Part shown: positions 21,447 to 31,328 of the stretch, in pieces
Numbering within the stretch: the stretch's first letter is position 1
How the letters are laid out: every line of letters starts with the position of its first letter
NCBI GenBank assembly: GCA_964035575.1
Contig: OZ037885.1
Coordinates: 930,001-994,000 of the forward strand
Length of the DNA: 64,000 nt
DNA from: Rhynchopus sp. YZ270_cl-10
Taxonomy: Eukaryota; Euglenozoa; Diplonemea; Diplonemida; Diplonemidae
Direction of reading: 5' to 3'
Notes under the pieces: model-generated
Databases searched by the model: none
What the model was told of the DNA's origin: nothing
What the model saw: the letters and a program-made list of their open reading frames with translations, nothing else
Made by a program: the position numbers and the translations under genes

Positions 21447-21633
21447 TTTTTCTTTTTCTTACGCATTGTTTTGCGCAACGAAAGGGAACACAAAATACAA
21501 CAAAAAAAAGGTCGATAGAATTTTTTTCCCTCCCAACTGCGGCAGGATGGGCATTCTGGAGTGAGGGGTTTCCTTTTTGGGATTTCATGAAAGGCACGAA
21601 ATTAATATTACAAATCCAAGCAATATTTTTCAG

Positions 21634-21691
21634 CTAGAGGAAGCAAAAGTCGTAACAAGGTTGCTGTAGGTGAACCTGCAGCAGGATCATT
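21634..21691 (+). rRNA. SSU (18S) rRNA 3'-end fragment, copy 1
   Basis: 58 nt match the universal last stretch of eukaryotic SSU rRNA, from CTAGAGGAAGCAAAAGTCG to the mature 3' end GGATCATT. Helix 45 is complete: TGCTGTAGG pairs over nine positions with CCTGCAGCA around the TGAA loop. Compared with the common TTCCGTAGG/CCTGCGGAA, two base pairs are changed on both sides, so the fragment comes from a real rRNA of a divergent lineage. Kinetoplastids have AGCTGTAGG/CCTGCAGCT, which shares both changed pairs. Upstream rRNA sequence is absent. The following ~150 nt could be ITS1 but I cannot confirm it. Confidence 0.88.
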
Positions 21692-21917
21692 CCCAAAGTC
21701 GGCTCTGTGTTTACACAGACTGATAATGGTCATTAGTAAGGCAAAGAATTTTCCCAAAGCTCCGAGCTTTTGGCGTCCGGCTGCGTAAATCCTTGCTTCT
21801 AATGTCCAATCGCCAAGGATTGTTACCCCCCATTTTCTTGGAACCACTTTGTCAAAGTTCTTTGCTTTTCCCCCTCTCACCCCCCTTATTCCTCACCACA
21901 AACCCAACGTAACTCCA

Positions 21918-21920
21918 CAG
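21918..21920 (+). promoter_or_regulatory. Probable trans-splice acceptor of EGF gene 1
   Basis: CTCCACAG after a pyrimidine-rich stretch (21870-21905); the AG is 55 nt before the ATG at 21976. The site is conserved in copy 2. Confidence 0.5.
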
Positions 21921-21975
21921 GCAAAATACCTTATATTTTCCCACAAAAAAGCTTCCCTTTATTTGGAAGAACTCA

Positions 21976-24900
21976 ATGACCCGCCACATTGCCTTAGTGG
22001 CTATGCTTGCGGCAACAGTGTCCGCACAGGACATGCCGTCGTGGATGTGCTGCAACTACAAGGGCTGGAGGTACTGCGTGCACCCTGAGGACTACGACGC
22101 TGTGAACAACGACTATCTCCTGAGCGACCCTGAGGACGGTCTCTGCTGGAAGTACACCGATGGGGAGAAGGCGTTGACGAAGGAAGCGTGCGGTGCTGGG
22201 TCTCTCCGCTTTGTCTATGAGAACGACATGCTGCGTGCTGTCGGTACAACCAACTGGTGTCTCGAGGGCTGGCTGGACGCGGGGCTTAACCTCTGGGAAT
22301 GCACGGACGGCAAGACCAAGCAGCAGTACGCAGCACACTGGAAGTCGAACTACGCATACCCCTGCGCCATATACAAAATCAGCGACACTGAGGAGGAGAC
22401 TCGCTGTGCGTGCACCCAGGCGGACCCTATCTACGGCAGTGGTGGTGAGCTCACCACCTATCAGTCGTGCCTCTCCGGCCGTGTGCGTGGTGCTAACGGA
22501 GGTCGTACATTAACCTCAATGCGTCCCGAGAACCTGTGTAACGGTCAACCCATGCCCCTCCAAAACCTAGGAGACTGGGAAGACGAGAATTCGATGTACA
22601 CCTACTGGGTGCAGGATACAGACAACTTTGACACAGCGCAGGCAGTGATTTCGCGGGTGACCTACACCGATGCGGACGCGAAGGTGGTGAAGCAGCTTGT
22701 TCTGGACAACTGTGTGCACGGAAGCAACATCATTCGCAGCAAGAGCGACAACCTGATGGTGCTCTGCGCCGAGTTTGACACCGAATGGCACACAACGAGC
22801 ACAACGCTCCACCTCAAATTCGTTGAAGTGAAGAAGGACCTCTCTGGGGAGATCAGGCGTTTCAGTGCGATGGGGCAGGTCTGCATAGATGCGAAGGGTG
22901 ACTGCGAGGGCAAATACCCGATGATGAAGGGGGCAGACTTCCGCTACGTGGAGTACGTGCCCTCGAAGAACTGGTACGTGGCCTTTTACAACGCAGGGTG
23001 GGGGATCCACGTTGCTGACCAGATGCGTATCTTCGATGCGGACACAACGGATCAGGTCATGGGTGAGGGCAGCGACTGGGCCTGTCAGAACGGCCACACA
23101 CAGACGGGGCGTATAGTGTACAACCCTATTCTTGACGAGCTGGCGGCGCTCTGCTCTTCCGACTCAGGAGGTGAGTGCACAGACCCCACCGACTCCAAGC
23201 AGGCATGTGACGCCGGCAACGTCTACAAGAACGGCATGACCATCCGCACCCACGTCAACACCAAGATCGGCCCCATCACCCTCGCCCCCTTCAGCAACGT
23301 CTATAGCCAGGCCATCAGCGGCTGGCTTGGCGACATCGTGCCCTGCGGCGATGGGTTCGCTATCGCGTGGACCGGCCCCGACGGTGTCGGCGACACCTTC
23401 GCTACCAAGACAAACGACGTCGGGTTCATGCGTGTCAAAACAGACGGGTCGATCATCCTGAAGAAGTGGCCCGTCGGGCAGACGCTTGAGCTGCGTGAAA
23501 GAAGCTCGAAGCTGGCGAAGCTGGGGACAGGCGACTGCGACCGCTTCCTGCTTGGATGGGGTGAGATGGACAAGGAGTTGTTCTACCCTGAGAGGTACAA
23601 GCTGGTGGAGCTGGACGGGGACGGCAACCAGATCACGACACCGCTTGACGCGACCGCATACACGATGTGGGCCGAGGAGACGATTTGGGCGTCGATGTCG
23701 AACGGCGACGTGGCCTGGGCGCACACCTGGAAGCGTGCCCTGGACAACACGCCGGAAAAGGTGAGCAGCGACGGCGGCAAGACGTGCACCTACGACTGGG
23801 GTGGCTACGGCTTCTCCTGGGGTGACGACACGGTGCAGCCTGGCCGTCGCTTCCACACCAACGAAGTCTTCTTCATGCGTTACAAATCCAACGATGTCGT
23901 TCAAGTCGACGAGTGTCTCGAGACACCCGCCCCATGCCCTGCCGACCAGACCTGTGCCGATCCCAACACCACACCCACAAGCCTCAAGGACTTCACCTGC
24001 ACCTGCAATGACGACATGACCATCTTCGCAACGGGAGCTGCTGCCACCTGTGTGTTGGACGAGTGTGCGGCAATGCCTGCCCCGTGCGGTGCGGGCCAGA
24101 CGTGCATGGACCCCGACACGAAGTACGCAGTCCAGCACGACTTCACATGCACCTGTGATAACGACATGACAATCGTGGAGACGGATGGGCCCGCTACCTG
24201 CTTCGCCGACGAATGTCTCAGTGCGCCGTGTAGCATGGGGCAGACCTGTGTTGACCCTAACCCCGTCCCCGCAAGCCTCAAGGACTTCACCTGTACGTGC
24301 GACGATGACATGACGATCCTGGCAACGGGAGCTGCTGCCACCTGTGCGTTGGACGAGTGTGCGGCAATGCCTGCCCCGTGTGGTACGGGGCAGACGTGCA
24401 TGGACCCCGATACGAAGTACGCGGCCCAGCACGACTTCACATGCACCTGTGACAACGACATGACGATTATGCAGACTGACGGACCCGCAACGTGTGAGAA
24501 GGACGAATGTTCAGCAACACCTGCCCCATGTGGTACAGGTCAAATCTGTGCTGACCCTAACCCGTCACCCGCCAGCGTGAAGGACTACACTTGCACTTGC
24601 GACAGCGATACAACCATTTTTGCAACTGGTGCCGTTGCGACGTGTGACTTGGATGAATGTGCGGCAATGCCTGGTCCCTGTGGAACAGGCCAGACCTGCA
24701 TGGACCCCGACACGAAGTATGGAAGCCAGCACGACTTCACATGCACCTGTGACAACGACATGACGCTTGTGCAGACTGACGGACCCGCAACGTGTGAGAA
24801 GGACGAATGTTCAGCAACACCTGCCCCATGTGGTACAGGTCAAATCTGTGCTGACCCTAACCCGTCACCCGCCAGCGTGAAGGACTACACTTGCACTTGC

Positions 24901-27900
24901 GACAGCGATGCAACCATTTTTGCAACTGGTGCCGTTGCGACGTGTGACTTGGATGAATGTGCGGCAATGCCTGGTCCCTGTGGAACAGGCCAGACCTGCA
25001 TGGACCCCGACACGAAGTACGCGGCCCAGCACGACTTCACATGCACCTGTGACAACGACATGACACTTGTGCAGACTGACGGACCCGCAACGTGCGAGAA
25101 GGATGAATGTTCGGCGATGCCTTCCCCGTGCTCAGTTGGTCAAACCTGTGCTGACCCTAACCCGTCACCCGCCAGCGTGAAGGACTACACTTGCACTTGC
25201 GACAATGACGCCACCCTGCAGACGACAGGAACCAGTGTGCCCACTTGCGAGGCTGACGAGTGCGCAATGGCACCATGTGGCGCTGGACAGACGTGCGTGG
25301 ATACAGACAAGAAGGTGAGCGCAACCAATGACTTTGTGTGCACCTGCGATGCCGATGCCACCATCACACAGACAGGGTCGGCAGCGATGTGCATTGTGGA
25401 TGAGTGCATCACGATGCCGTGTGGGGCACAGGCCTGTACCGACACACAGAACTCGGCAAACTCGTTGATGGACTTCGAATGCGAGTGCACGAACGGCGTC
25501 AAGAACGTGAGTGGGCCTGCAACGTGCATGATGGGAAGCACTAACGAGTGCGACACCATGCCGTGTGGTACGCAGACCTGCACTGACCCTGACACCACTG
25601 CCGGAAGCATGGGTGACTTCGTGTGCACCTGTTTGAGTGGCGTGGGGTCGGCGACAGGGATGCCTGCGACGTGTGTTGTGGACGAGTGTCTGACTGACCC
25701 GTGTGGCACAACACAGGATTGCAAAGACCCCGTGAAGACGGCAGCAAGCACCGGTGACTACACGTGCACATGCCGTGCACCTGCAACAGGATCGATGATG
25801 GGTGCGTTGGCGACTTGTGAGGTCGATGAGTGTCTGAGTGTGCCCTGTGGAACTGGCCAGACATGTCTGGACATGGACAAGACACCCACAAGCCTGCTTG
25901 GTTACACCTGTACCTGCGACAGCAACAACGTGCAGGCAACTGGAGGCAAGGCAACTTGTGAGATTGACGAATGCACAATCACACCTGCACTCTGTGGCAC
26001 AGGCCAGTCTTGCAACGACCCTGACACGAGCTACACTTCCCAACATGACTTCATTTGCACATGTGACAACGACAACACGATCATGAAGACGGACGGTCCT
26101 GCGACTTGCTACAATGACGAGTGCCAGAACAACCCTTGTGGCATCGGCCAGACCTGCAACGATCCTGTGCAGTCCCGTACCAGCCTGAAGGATTTCACCT
26201 GCACCTGTGACAGCAACAACGTGCAGGCAACTGGAGGCAAGGCAACTTGCGAGCTTGACGAATGTGATGTGAACCCCTGCGCTAGTGGGCAGTCTTGCAA
26301 CGACCCCGACACGAGCTACACTTCCCAGCATGACTTTGTGTGCACATGTGACAACGACAACACGATCATGAAGACAGACGGGAACGCGACTTGCTACTCC
26401 GATGAGTGCCAGAACAACCCTTGTGACGTCGGCCAGACCTGCAACGACCCTGTGCAGTCCCGTACCAGCCTGAAGGATTTCACCTGCACCTGCGACAGCA
26501 ACAACGTGCAGGCAACTGGCGGCAAGGCAACTTGCGAGATTGACGAATGTACAATCACACCTGCACTCTGTGGCACAGGCCAGTCCTGCAACGACCCCGA
26601 CACGAGCTACACTTCCCAGCATGACTTCATATGCACATGTGACAACGACAACACGATTATGAAGACGGATGGTCCTGCGACTTGCTACAATGACGAGTGC
26701 CAGAACAACCCTTGTGGCGTAGGCCAGACCTGCAACGATCCTGTGCAGTTCCGTACCAGCCTGAAGGATTTCACCTGTACCTGTGACAGCAACAACGTGC
26801 GGGCAACTGGAGGCAAGGCAACTTGTGAGCTTGACGAATGTGAGGTGAACCCCTGCGCCTATGGGCAGTCTTGCAACGACCCCGACACGAGCTACACTTC
26901 CCAGCATGACTTTGTGTGCACATGTGACAACGACAACACGATTATGAAGACAGACGGGAACGCGACGTGCTACTCCGACGAGTGCCAGAACAACCCTTGT
27001 GACGTCGGCCAGACCTGCAACGACCCTGTGCAGTCCCGTACCAGCCTGAAGGATTTCACCTGCACCTGTGACAGCAACGGCCTGCAGGCGACCGGCGGCA
27101 AGGCAACTTGCACCGAAGACGAATGCGCTGCTGCCCTTCCTCCTTGCGGGCTGGGGCAGGCTTGCAACGACCCTGACACGAGTTACACGAGCAAGCTGGA
27201 CTTCGTGTGCACATGCGACGGGAACTCTTCCTTGACTAAGGTGGGGGGGCCGGCTCGGTGCGAGTCTGACGAATGCAGGAACGACCCTTGCAACGTTGGA
27301 CAAGTGTGTAAGGACCCTGTTACTACTCGCGAGAGCTTGAAGGACTTCACGTGCACGTGTGACAACGGCGAGGTTGCGACTGGTGGTGCTGCGACGTGCG
27401 AGCTGGACGAGTGCGAGAAGCAGCCGTGTGGCAGTGAACAGCTCTGCGTCGACGACGACAAGCGCTACTCCTCCCGCAAGAACTACCTCTGCGAATGCAA
27501 GACCACCGGCACCAAGGCACGCGGCGCCCCTGCCGACTGCAGCCCCACGGCCACCTCCGCACCAGGCATCGACACCACCACACCCGACACCCTCCGCCCC
27601 GCCACCTTCCCACCAGGCACACCCCCCACAGACGTGCCCCCGCCGACTACCTCCCCGCAATACACCAAACAGACGACGACACCCAACAGCAACACCGCCG
27701 CACCAGACACACCAGACACACGGGCCCCTGAAGTGGAGAAGGTTGTTGTGACTGCAGAAAAGCGCACATGGAACGAAACTGCGTACAAGCAGCTAGTTTC
27801 GAAGAAGACCGGTGTGCCTGTTGACAGGATTGGTGTGGCTACGACGGATGGCGGTGATGGCACCTGGGAGGTGACGACCACGTTTACGGGGCCCACAGAT

Positions 27901-28248
27901 GGGGCTGCGGTGAGGTTGACTGAGGAACTCAAGGACCCTAAGTCGGAGCTGCGTGACATGGGCGTGAGTGCTGCAGGGAACCTCGAGGGCACGCTGGGGG
28001 ACAGCAGCAGCGGCAGCAGCAGCGACGAGGACGACGGTGTCCCCTTCTGGGTGTGGCTGCTGATCGCGCTCGGCGCACTCCTCTGTGCAGGAACGCTCGC
28101 AGGTGTCGCAATGAAGAAGAAGGGCGACGACAACGTTACGCTTGGCGAATTCATGGAGACAAACGAGATGTGCAACACATCCCCTCATGAGTCGTCCTAC
28201 CCACAGCAACCAGGCTACGGTGGCCAGCAGGAATTTGCATCCATCTAA
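21976..28248 (+). CDS. Giant type I membrane protein with 25 EGF-like repeats, copy 1
   Basis: 2090 residues, no intron. Residues 1-17 are a signal peptide ending in VSA. An ectodomain to about 644 is rich in Trp and Cys; parts such as DGFAIAWTG and RFLLGWGEM recur in a beta-propeller-like rhythm, but I cannot name a family. Residues 645-1855 hold 25 EGF-like units of 45-51 residues, each with six cysteines in the order DEC, C, C, [FY]xCxC, C. The xDEC start is that of calcium-binding EGF modules. Units often alternate between two types (TKYxxQHDFTCTC and SxKDYTCTC), so the period is a pair. A Thr/Pro stalk (about 1856-1915), a small juxtamembrane domain, one membrane helix (about 2022-2046) and a 44-residue tail follow. 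The tail starts KKK and is rich in Gln, Tyr and Pro. It is presumably a surface adhesion or recognition protein; ligand unknown. Confidence 0.88.
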   Translation: MTRHIALVAMLAATVSAQDMPSWMCCNYKGWRYCVHPEDYDAVNNDYLLSDPEDGLCWKYTDGEKALTKEACGAGSLRFVYENDMLRAVGTTNWCLEGWLDAGLNLWECTDGKTKQQYAAHWKSNYAYPCAIYKISDTEEETRCACTQADPIYGSGGELTTYQSCLSGRVRGANGGRTLTSMRPENLCNGQPMPLQNLGDWEDENSMYTYWVQDTDNFDTAQAVISRVTYTDADAKVVKQLVLDNCVHGSNIIRSKSDNLMVLCAEFDTEWHTTSTTLHLKFVEVKKDLSGEIRRFSAMGQVCIDAKGDCEGKYPMMKGADFRYVEYVPSKNWYVAFYNAGWGIHVADQMRIFDADTTDQVMGEGSDWACQNGHTQTGRIVYNPILDELAALCSSDSGGECTDPTDSKQACDAGNVYKNGMTIRTHVNTKIGPITLAPFSNVYSQAISGWLGDIVPCGDGFAIAWTGPDGVGDTFATKTNDVGFMRVKTDGSIILKKWPVGQTLELRERSSKLAKLGTGDCDRFLLGWGEMDKELFYPERYKLVELDGDGNQITTPLDATAYTMWAEETIWASMSNGDVAWAHTWKRALDNTPEKVSSDGGKTCTYDWGGYGFSWGDDTVQPGRRFHTNEVFFMRYKSNDVVQVDECLETPAPCPADQTCADPNTTPTSLKDFTCTCNDDMTIFATGAAATCVLDECAAMPAPCGAGQTCMDPDTKYAVQHDFTCTCDNDMTIVETDGPATCFADECLSAPCSMGQTCVDPNPVPASLKDFTCTCDDDMTILATGAAATCALDECAAMPAPCGTGQTCMDPDTKYAAQHDFTCTCDNDMTIMQTDGPATCEKDECSATPAPCGTGQICADPNPSPASVKDYTCTCDSDTTIFATGAVATCDLDECAAMPGPCGTGQTCMDPDTKYGSQHDFTCTCDNDMTLVQTDGPATCEKDECSATPAPCGTGQICADPNPSPASVKDYTCTCDSDATIFATGAVATCDLDECAAMPGPCGTGQTCMDPDTKYAAQHDFTCTCDNDMTLVQTDGPATCEKDECSAMPSPCSVGQTCADPNPSPASVKDYTCTCDNDATLQTTGTSVPTCEADECAMAPCGAGQTCVDTDKKVSATNDFVCTCDADATITQTGSAAMCIVDECITMPCGAQACTDTQNSANSLMDFECECTNGVKNVSGPATCMMGSTNECDTMPCGTQTCTDPDTTAGSMGDFVCTCLSGVGSATGMPATCVVDECLTDPCGTTQDCKDPVKTAASTGDYTCTCRAPATGSMMGALATCEVDECLSVPCGTGQTCLDMDKTPTSLLGYTCTCDSNNVQATGGKATCEIDECTITPALCGTGQSCNDPDTSYTSQHDFICTCDNDNTIMKTDGPATCYNDECQNNPCGIGQTCNDPVQSRTSLKDFTCTCDSNNVQATGGKATCELDECDVNPCASGQSCNDPDTSYTSQHDFVCTCDNDNTIMKTDGNATCYSDECQNNPCDVGQTCNDPVQSRTSLKDFTCTCDSNNVQATGGKATCEIDECTITPALCGTGQSCNDPDTSYTSQHDFICTCDNDNTIMKTDGPATCYNDECQNNPCGVGQTCNDPVQFRTSLKDFTCTCDSNNVRATGGKATCELDECEVNPCAYGQSCNDPDTSYTSQHDFVCTCDNDNTIMKTDGNATCYSDECQNNPCDVGQTCNDPVQSRTSLKDFTCTCDSNGLQATGGKATCTEDECAAALPPCGLGQACNDPDTSYTSKLDFVCTCDGNSSLTKVGGPARCESDECRNDPCNVGQVCKDPVTTRESLKDFTCTCDNGEVATGGAATCELDECEKQPCGSEQLCVDDDKRYSSRKNYLCECKTTGTKARGAPADCSPTATSAPGIDTTTPDTLRPATFPPGTPPTDVPPPTTSPQYTKQTTTPNSNTAAPDTPDTRAPEVEKVVVTAEKRTWNETAYKQLVSKKTGVPVDRIGVATTDGGDGTWEVTTTFTGPTDGAAVRLTEELKDPKSELRDMGVSAAGNLEGTLGDSSSGSSSDEDDGVPFWVWLLIALGALLCAGTLAGVAMKKKGDDNVTLGEFMETNEMCNTSPHESSYPQQPGYGGQQEFASI

Positions 28249-28442
28249 GAGGAAGAAGAAGAAGAACTGAACTGCTGCTTGCCTCTCTTTGCCCTTCGCC
28301 TTTGTCTTGTCTTCGCGAACTATATTTGTCTTTGTATCGATTTTCGCTGTCTACATTGAAACAAACGTATCCAAACCCTTAGGGTGACATTCGAACAGAA
28401 CCTACCCAGGTCAGGTAGGTGATTGTCGAGACAACCAAGACA

Positions 28443-28479
28443 AATCGCCTAAGAACCCCAAGTAGGTTCTCAGGCGATT
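28443..28479 (+). promoter_or_regulatory. 3' UTR hairpin of EGF gene 1
   Basis: AATCGCCT pairs with AGGCGATT and AGAACC with GGTTCT around a CCAAGTA loop, about 200 nt after the stop codon. It is identical in copy 2 (37509-37545). A related GTGATTGTCGA text occurs beside it and at about 3384. It could be an mRNA stability or 3'-processing element. Confidence 0.5.
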
Positions 28480-28868
28480 GTCGACACAACAAAAAGAAAA
28501 ATCGTGTGATAGTGAGTTTCAGATTTTTAAAAAAAATATCCCTCCCCCTATTACCACCACCCCAGAATAAGGAATGCGTTTTTTTTTGTTTTGTTTTTTG
28601 GAATCATCCCCCGACTGTTTTTAGGACCCCAACCGGACCCTACATCACCAGGCCGAATGTCCTTGTGTCTTCAATGATCCCCGTTCATCTGACTGATGAA
28701 AGGAAGCGGGAGTAGAGCATATCAGATGTTAGTCTCTGATGTATGACTGGGTTGGGGTCCACCCCGGTACACTGGTCATGTACCAAGGTACACTGTTCAC
28801 GAGAGGGCTGGCGTTTTCATTATTATTATTTTTATTCCACTGTTAAATAATAGTTGTTTATTTCAACG

Positions 28869-28932
28869 GTGCTTTCGGAAATCGGTCAACAACCTGTCAG
28901 CGACCTGTCAATATCGACCCCTCCCGGAGCAC
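28869..28932. mobile_element. Short MITE-like insertion present only in EGF unit 1
   Basis: Starts GGTGCTTTCGGAAATCGG and ends CCCGGAGCACC, a short imperfect inverted repeat. It contains two ACCTGTCA units. The homologous place in unit 2 (about 37885-37910) lacks it and the adjoining AT-rich text. A second copy with about 85% visible identity is at 56851-56920. Confidence 0.6.
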
Positions 28933-30980
28933 CATTCAAGCCAACCCTTTTTTCTTTTTCTTTTTCTTTGGAATCATCTCGTCTGTTTGTTTTTTAAACA
29001 TCCGTGTTGTCTCAAGAACGCACGGAAAGTAATGTATATGGGCCTCCAAGGGGGCGTTGTGCACAATTGTTTTTAAAAACCCCCTTTTTTTTTTCTTGCG
29101 TTTTTCCTCCCTTTTTCTGAGTATTTTTTGTTTGTTTATTTGTTTTCTTCGTGCGGTGAAGTGTTCGCGCCTATACAAGCCTTTTTTGATGTTATACATT
29201 ATGGTGACTACGCACACAGAGGCTATGGTTCATCAACGACTCTCATAGGGTTTGGCAAGCATACTTCACCCACTTCCCCCCCTAAAGCATTTATTGATAG
29301 TTACACGTAAAATCCGTATGCAGTTTTCGTGTCTCCTGTCATTTTTTATTTTTTATTTTTATTTTTATTTTTATCCCCGCCTGAGACCATGCATTTCACG
29401 CCCCTTACTGGGAGCTAATACAAGTACCGGGTACTTGTATTAAGCGGGTATAAATGAAACGTGGGGGGGCAAAAAAAATTCACCCATATATTATTGAAAG
29501 TCACGCATGCTGCGTGCTGCAATGCCCCACTCCCCCTACATGGTGATGTTCACCAACAGGGGGAGAAGAAAGTACCTTCGAATATCCCTCTTTATATTAT
29601 TATTATCTTGCTTGTCGTGACAGAGCTACTTCCACCCTTGTTCTTCTTCCCTAAAAAAAGCGCACGTTCTTTGCTGGATAATTCAATATGTGCCAAAAAG
29701 AAATTGGGTGGAGTTTTTTTCTTCTTTTTATCAATTTATTGATTGCATATGTCGAAATACTTCATTTTGTTTTCCTAACTTTTTTTTGTAAGTTCTCTGT
29801 TCAAAGTGTGAAAACGAAGGTCGTTACTGGACCTCAAAAAGAAATATATGCCCTAGTTGCGAAGGCTACTGAGCCATCGTACTTGGTCTATTTCGGTCAA
29901 GAGTTACGGATAGATTCACACACACACACCAGCGCTTACTGAGTTATTGAATTAAAGTTTCAAAAGGGATGTATTTGGTCATTGTGCGAAGGCCGCTACA
30001 GTTTACGCTTACGACCCCCCCCTCCTGCGTTAACCTCTTCTCGTGCTCGATGCTCGAGTCAGAGGTGTTAAAAACAAATGACGTGGTCGGAGTTTCTCTT
30101 TCCCCATTGGACAAGCTCCATTCTGTAGTTAAAAAAAATACAATCTTAATTTTATAATCTCAATTTTTTTTTAAATGCATCCCGCTTGTTTTCTTTGAGC
30201 ACAACAGAAAAAAGAAAAAAAAAAATGAGAACGTGAACTACCGAATTTACTTCACAATTGAAGCAGAAAAAGTATCATTGGAAAAACGTGTGTGTGGTTT
30301 GATCAAAGGACACACACACAACGTTCCCCCCCTAACACGTAGTGTACTAAGCAACTAGACAAAAAGAAAGCCAGTATTCAGATCTTGTATAACAGTATTT
30401 TCCCTTGAATCCTTTCACCTTGCGCCAAGCAGGTTTTTACCCCTATTTGGCTGCGTTCAACGAAAAACACTGTTATATTTTTATTGTTATCAAGATCAGT
30501 TGGCGGATGATATCGTCTAGTTTTTGGTGACTAAAACACTAAGCCCTATCAGGCTACCAACCTTTTCCTTCACAACACAGCATTTTCTTTTCCCCCCTCT
30601 TAGACGTGTGTGTGTGCATGTGGACACGAGACGCATTCATCTCTTAAGTTTTGTCCTTCTATTGTGCTTGCTGTTGCACACACCCCTTTCTTTGCACCCC
30701 ACCCCACTCCCCCTATTTGCTCGCGTACGTTTGTCTTAGACGTGGCGCAAAGGATACCATTTGTTTGTTCTTTGTCAAAACCGGTATTTGGTTATTTTCT
30801 TTTTCTTACGCATTGTTTTGCGCAACGAAAGGGAACACAAAATACAACAAAAAAAAGGTCGATAGAATTTTTTTCCCTCCCAACTGCGGCAGGATGGGCA
30901 TTCTGGAGTGAGGGGTTTCCTTTTTGGGATTTCATGAAAGGCACGAAATTAATATTACAAATCCAAGCAATATTTTTCAG

Positions 30981-31038
30981 CTAGAGGAAGCAAAAGTCGT
31001 AACAAGGTTGCTGTAGGTGAACCTGCAGCAGGATCATT
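30981..31038 (+). rRNA. SSU (18S) rRNA 3'-end fragment, copy 2
   Basis: Base-for-base identical to 21634-21691, with the same compensated helix 45 and the same ending GGATCATT. It was present before the 9-kb duplication. The flanking ~330 nt upstream of the gene are also conserved with only a few changes. Confidence 0.88.
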
Positions 31039-31264
31039 CCCAAAGTCGGCTCTGTGTTTACACAGACTGATAATGGTCATTCGTAAGGCAAAGAATTTTC
31101 CCAAAGCTCCGAGCTTTTGGCGTCCGGCTGCGTAAATCCCTGCTTCTAATTTCCAATCGCCATGGGTTATTACCCCCCATTTTCTTGGAACCACTTTGTC
31201 AAATTTCTTTGCTTTTTCCCCTCTCACCCCCCTTATTCCTCTCCACAAACCCAACGTAACTCCA

Positions 31265-31267
31265 CAG
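31265..31267 (+). promoter_or_regulatory. Probable trans-splice acceptor of EGF gene 2
   Basis: CTCCACAG, with the AG 61 nt before the ATG at 31329; the leader differs in length from copy 1 but the acceptor is the same. Confidence 0.5.
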
Positions 31268-31328
31268 GCAAAACACCTTATATTTCCCCCAAAAAAACGA
31301 CTCTTCTATTTTGAAGAAACCCAACACA

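Larger units (their letters stand above)
21447..30794 (+). repeat. Tandem duplication unit 1 (EGF locus, ~9.3 kb)
   Basis: Contains the rRNA fragment, the first EGF-repeat gene and about 2.5 kb of 3' flank. It is repeated at 30795-39667 with the two ATGs 9353 bp apart. The junction is at about 30794: TTTTCTTTTTCTTACGC begins each unit, and the end of unit 1 matches the end of unit 2 (GGTATTTGGTTATTT). Confidence 0.9.
28249..30794. other. 3' flank of EGF gene 1
   Basis: No gene. It includes a conserved hairpin (28443-28479), a class III motif (about 28787-28820), a 65-bp MITE-like insertion (28869-28932), a class I-like motif (29203-29245), a short perfect palindrome AATACAAGTACC/GGTACTTGTATT (29417-29441) and a class IV motif (30603-30652). 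Confidence 0.55.

Noticed and set aside
25165-27660. 831-codon open frame on the minus strand inside EGF gene 1, and a 390-codon one in gene 2
   Set aside because: Antisense shadow of a GC-rich repeated gene whose sense strand codes for well-formed EGF modules; no protein motif on the antisense side.
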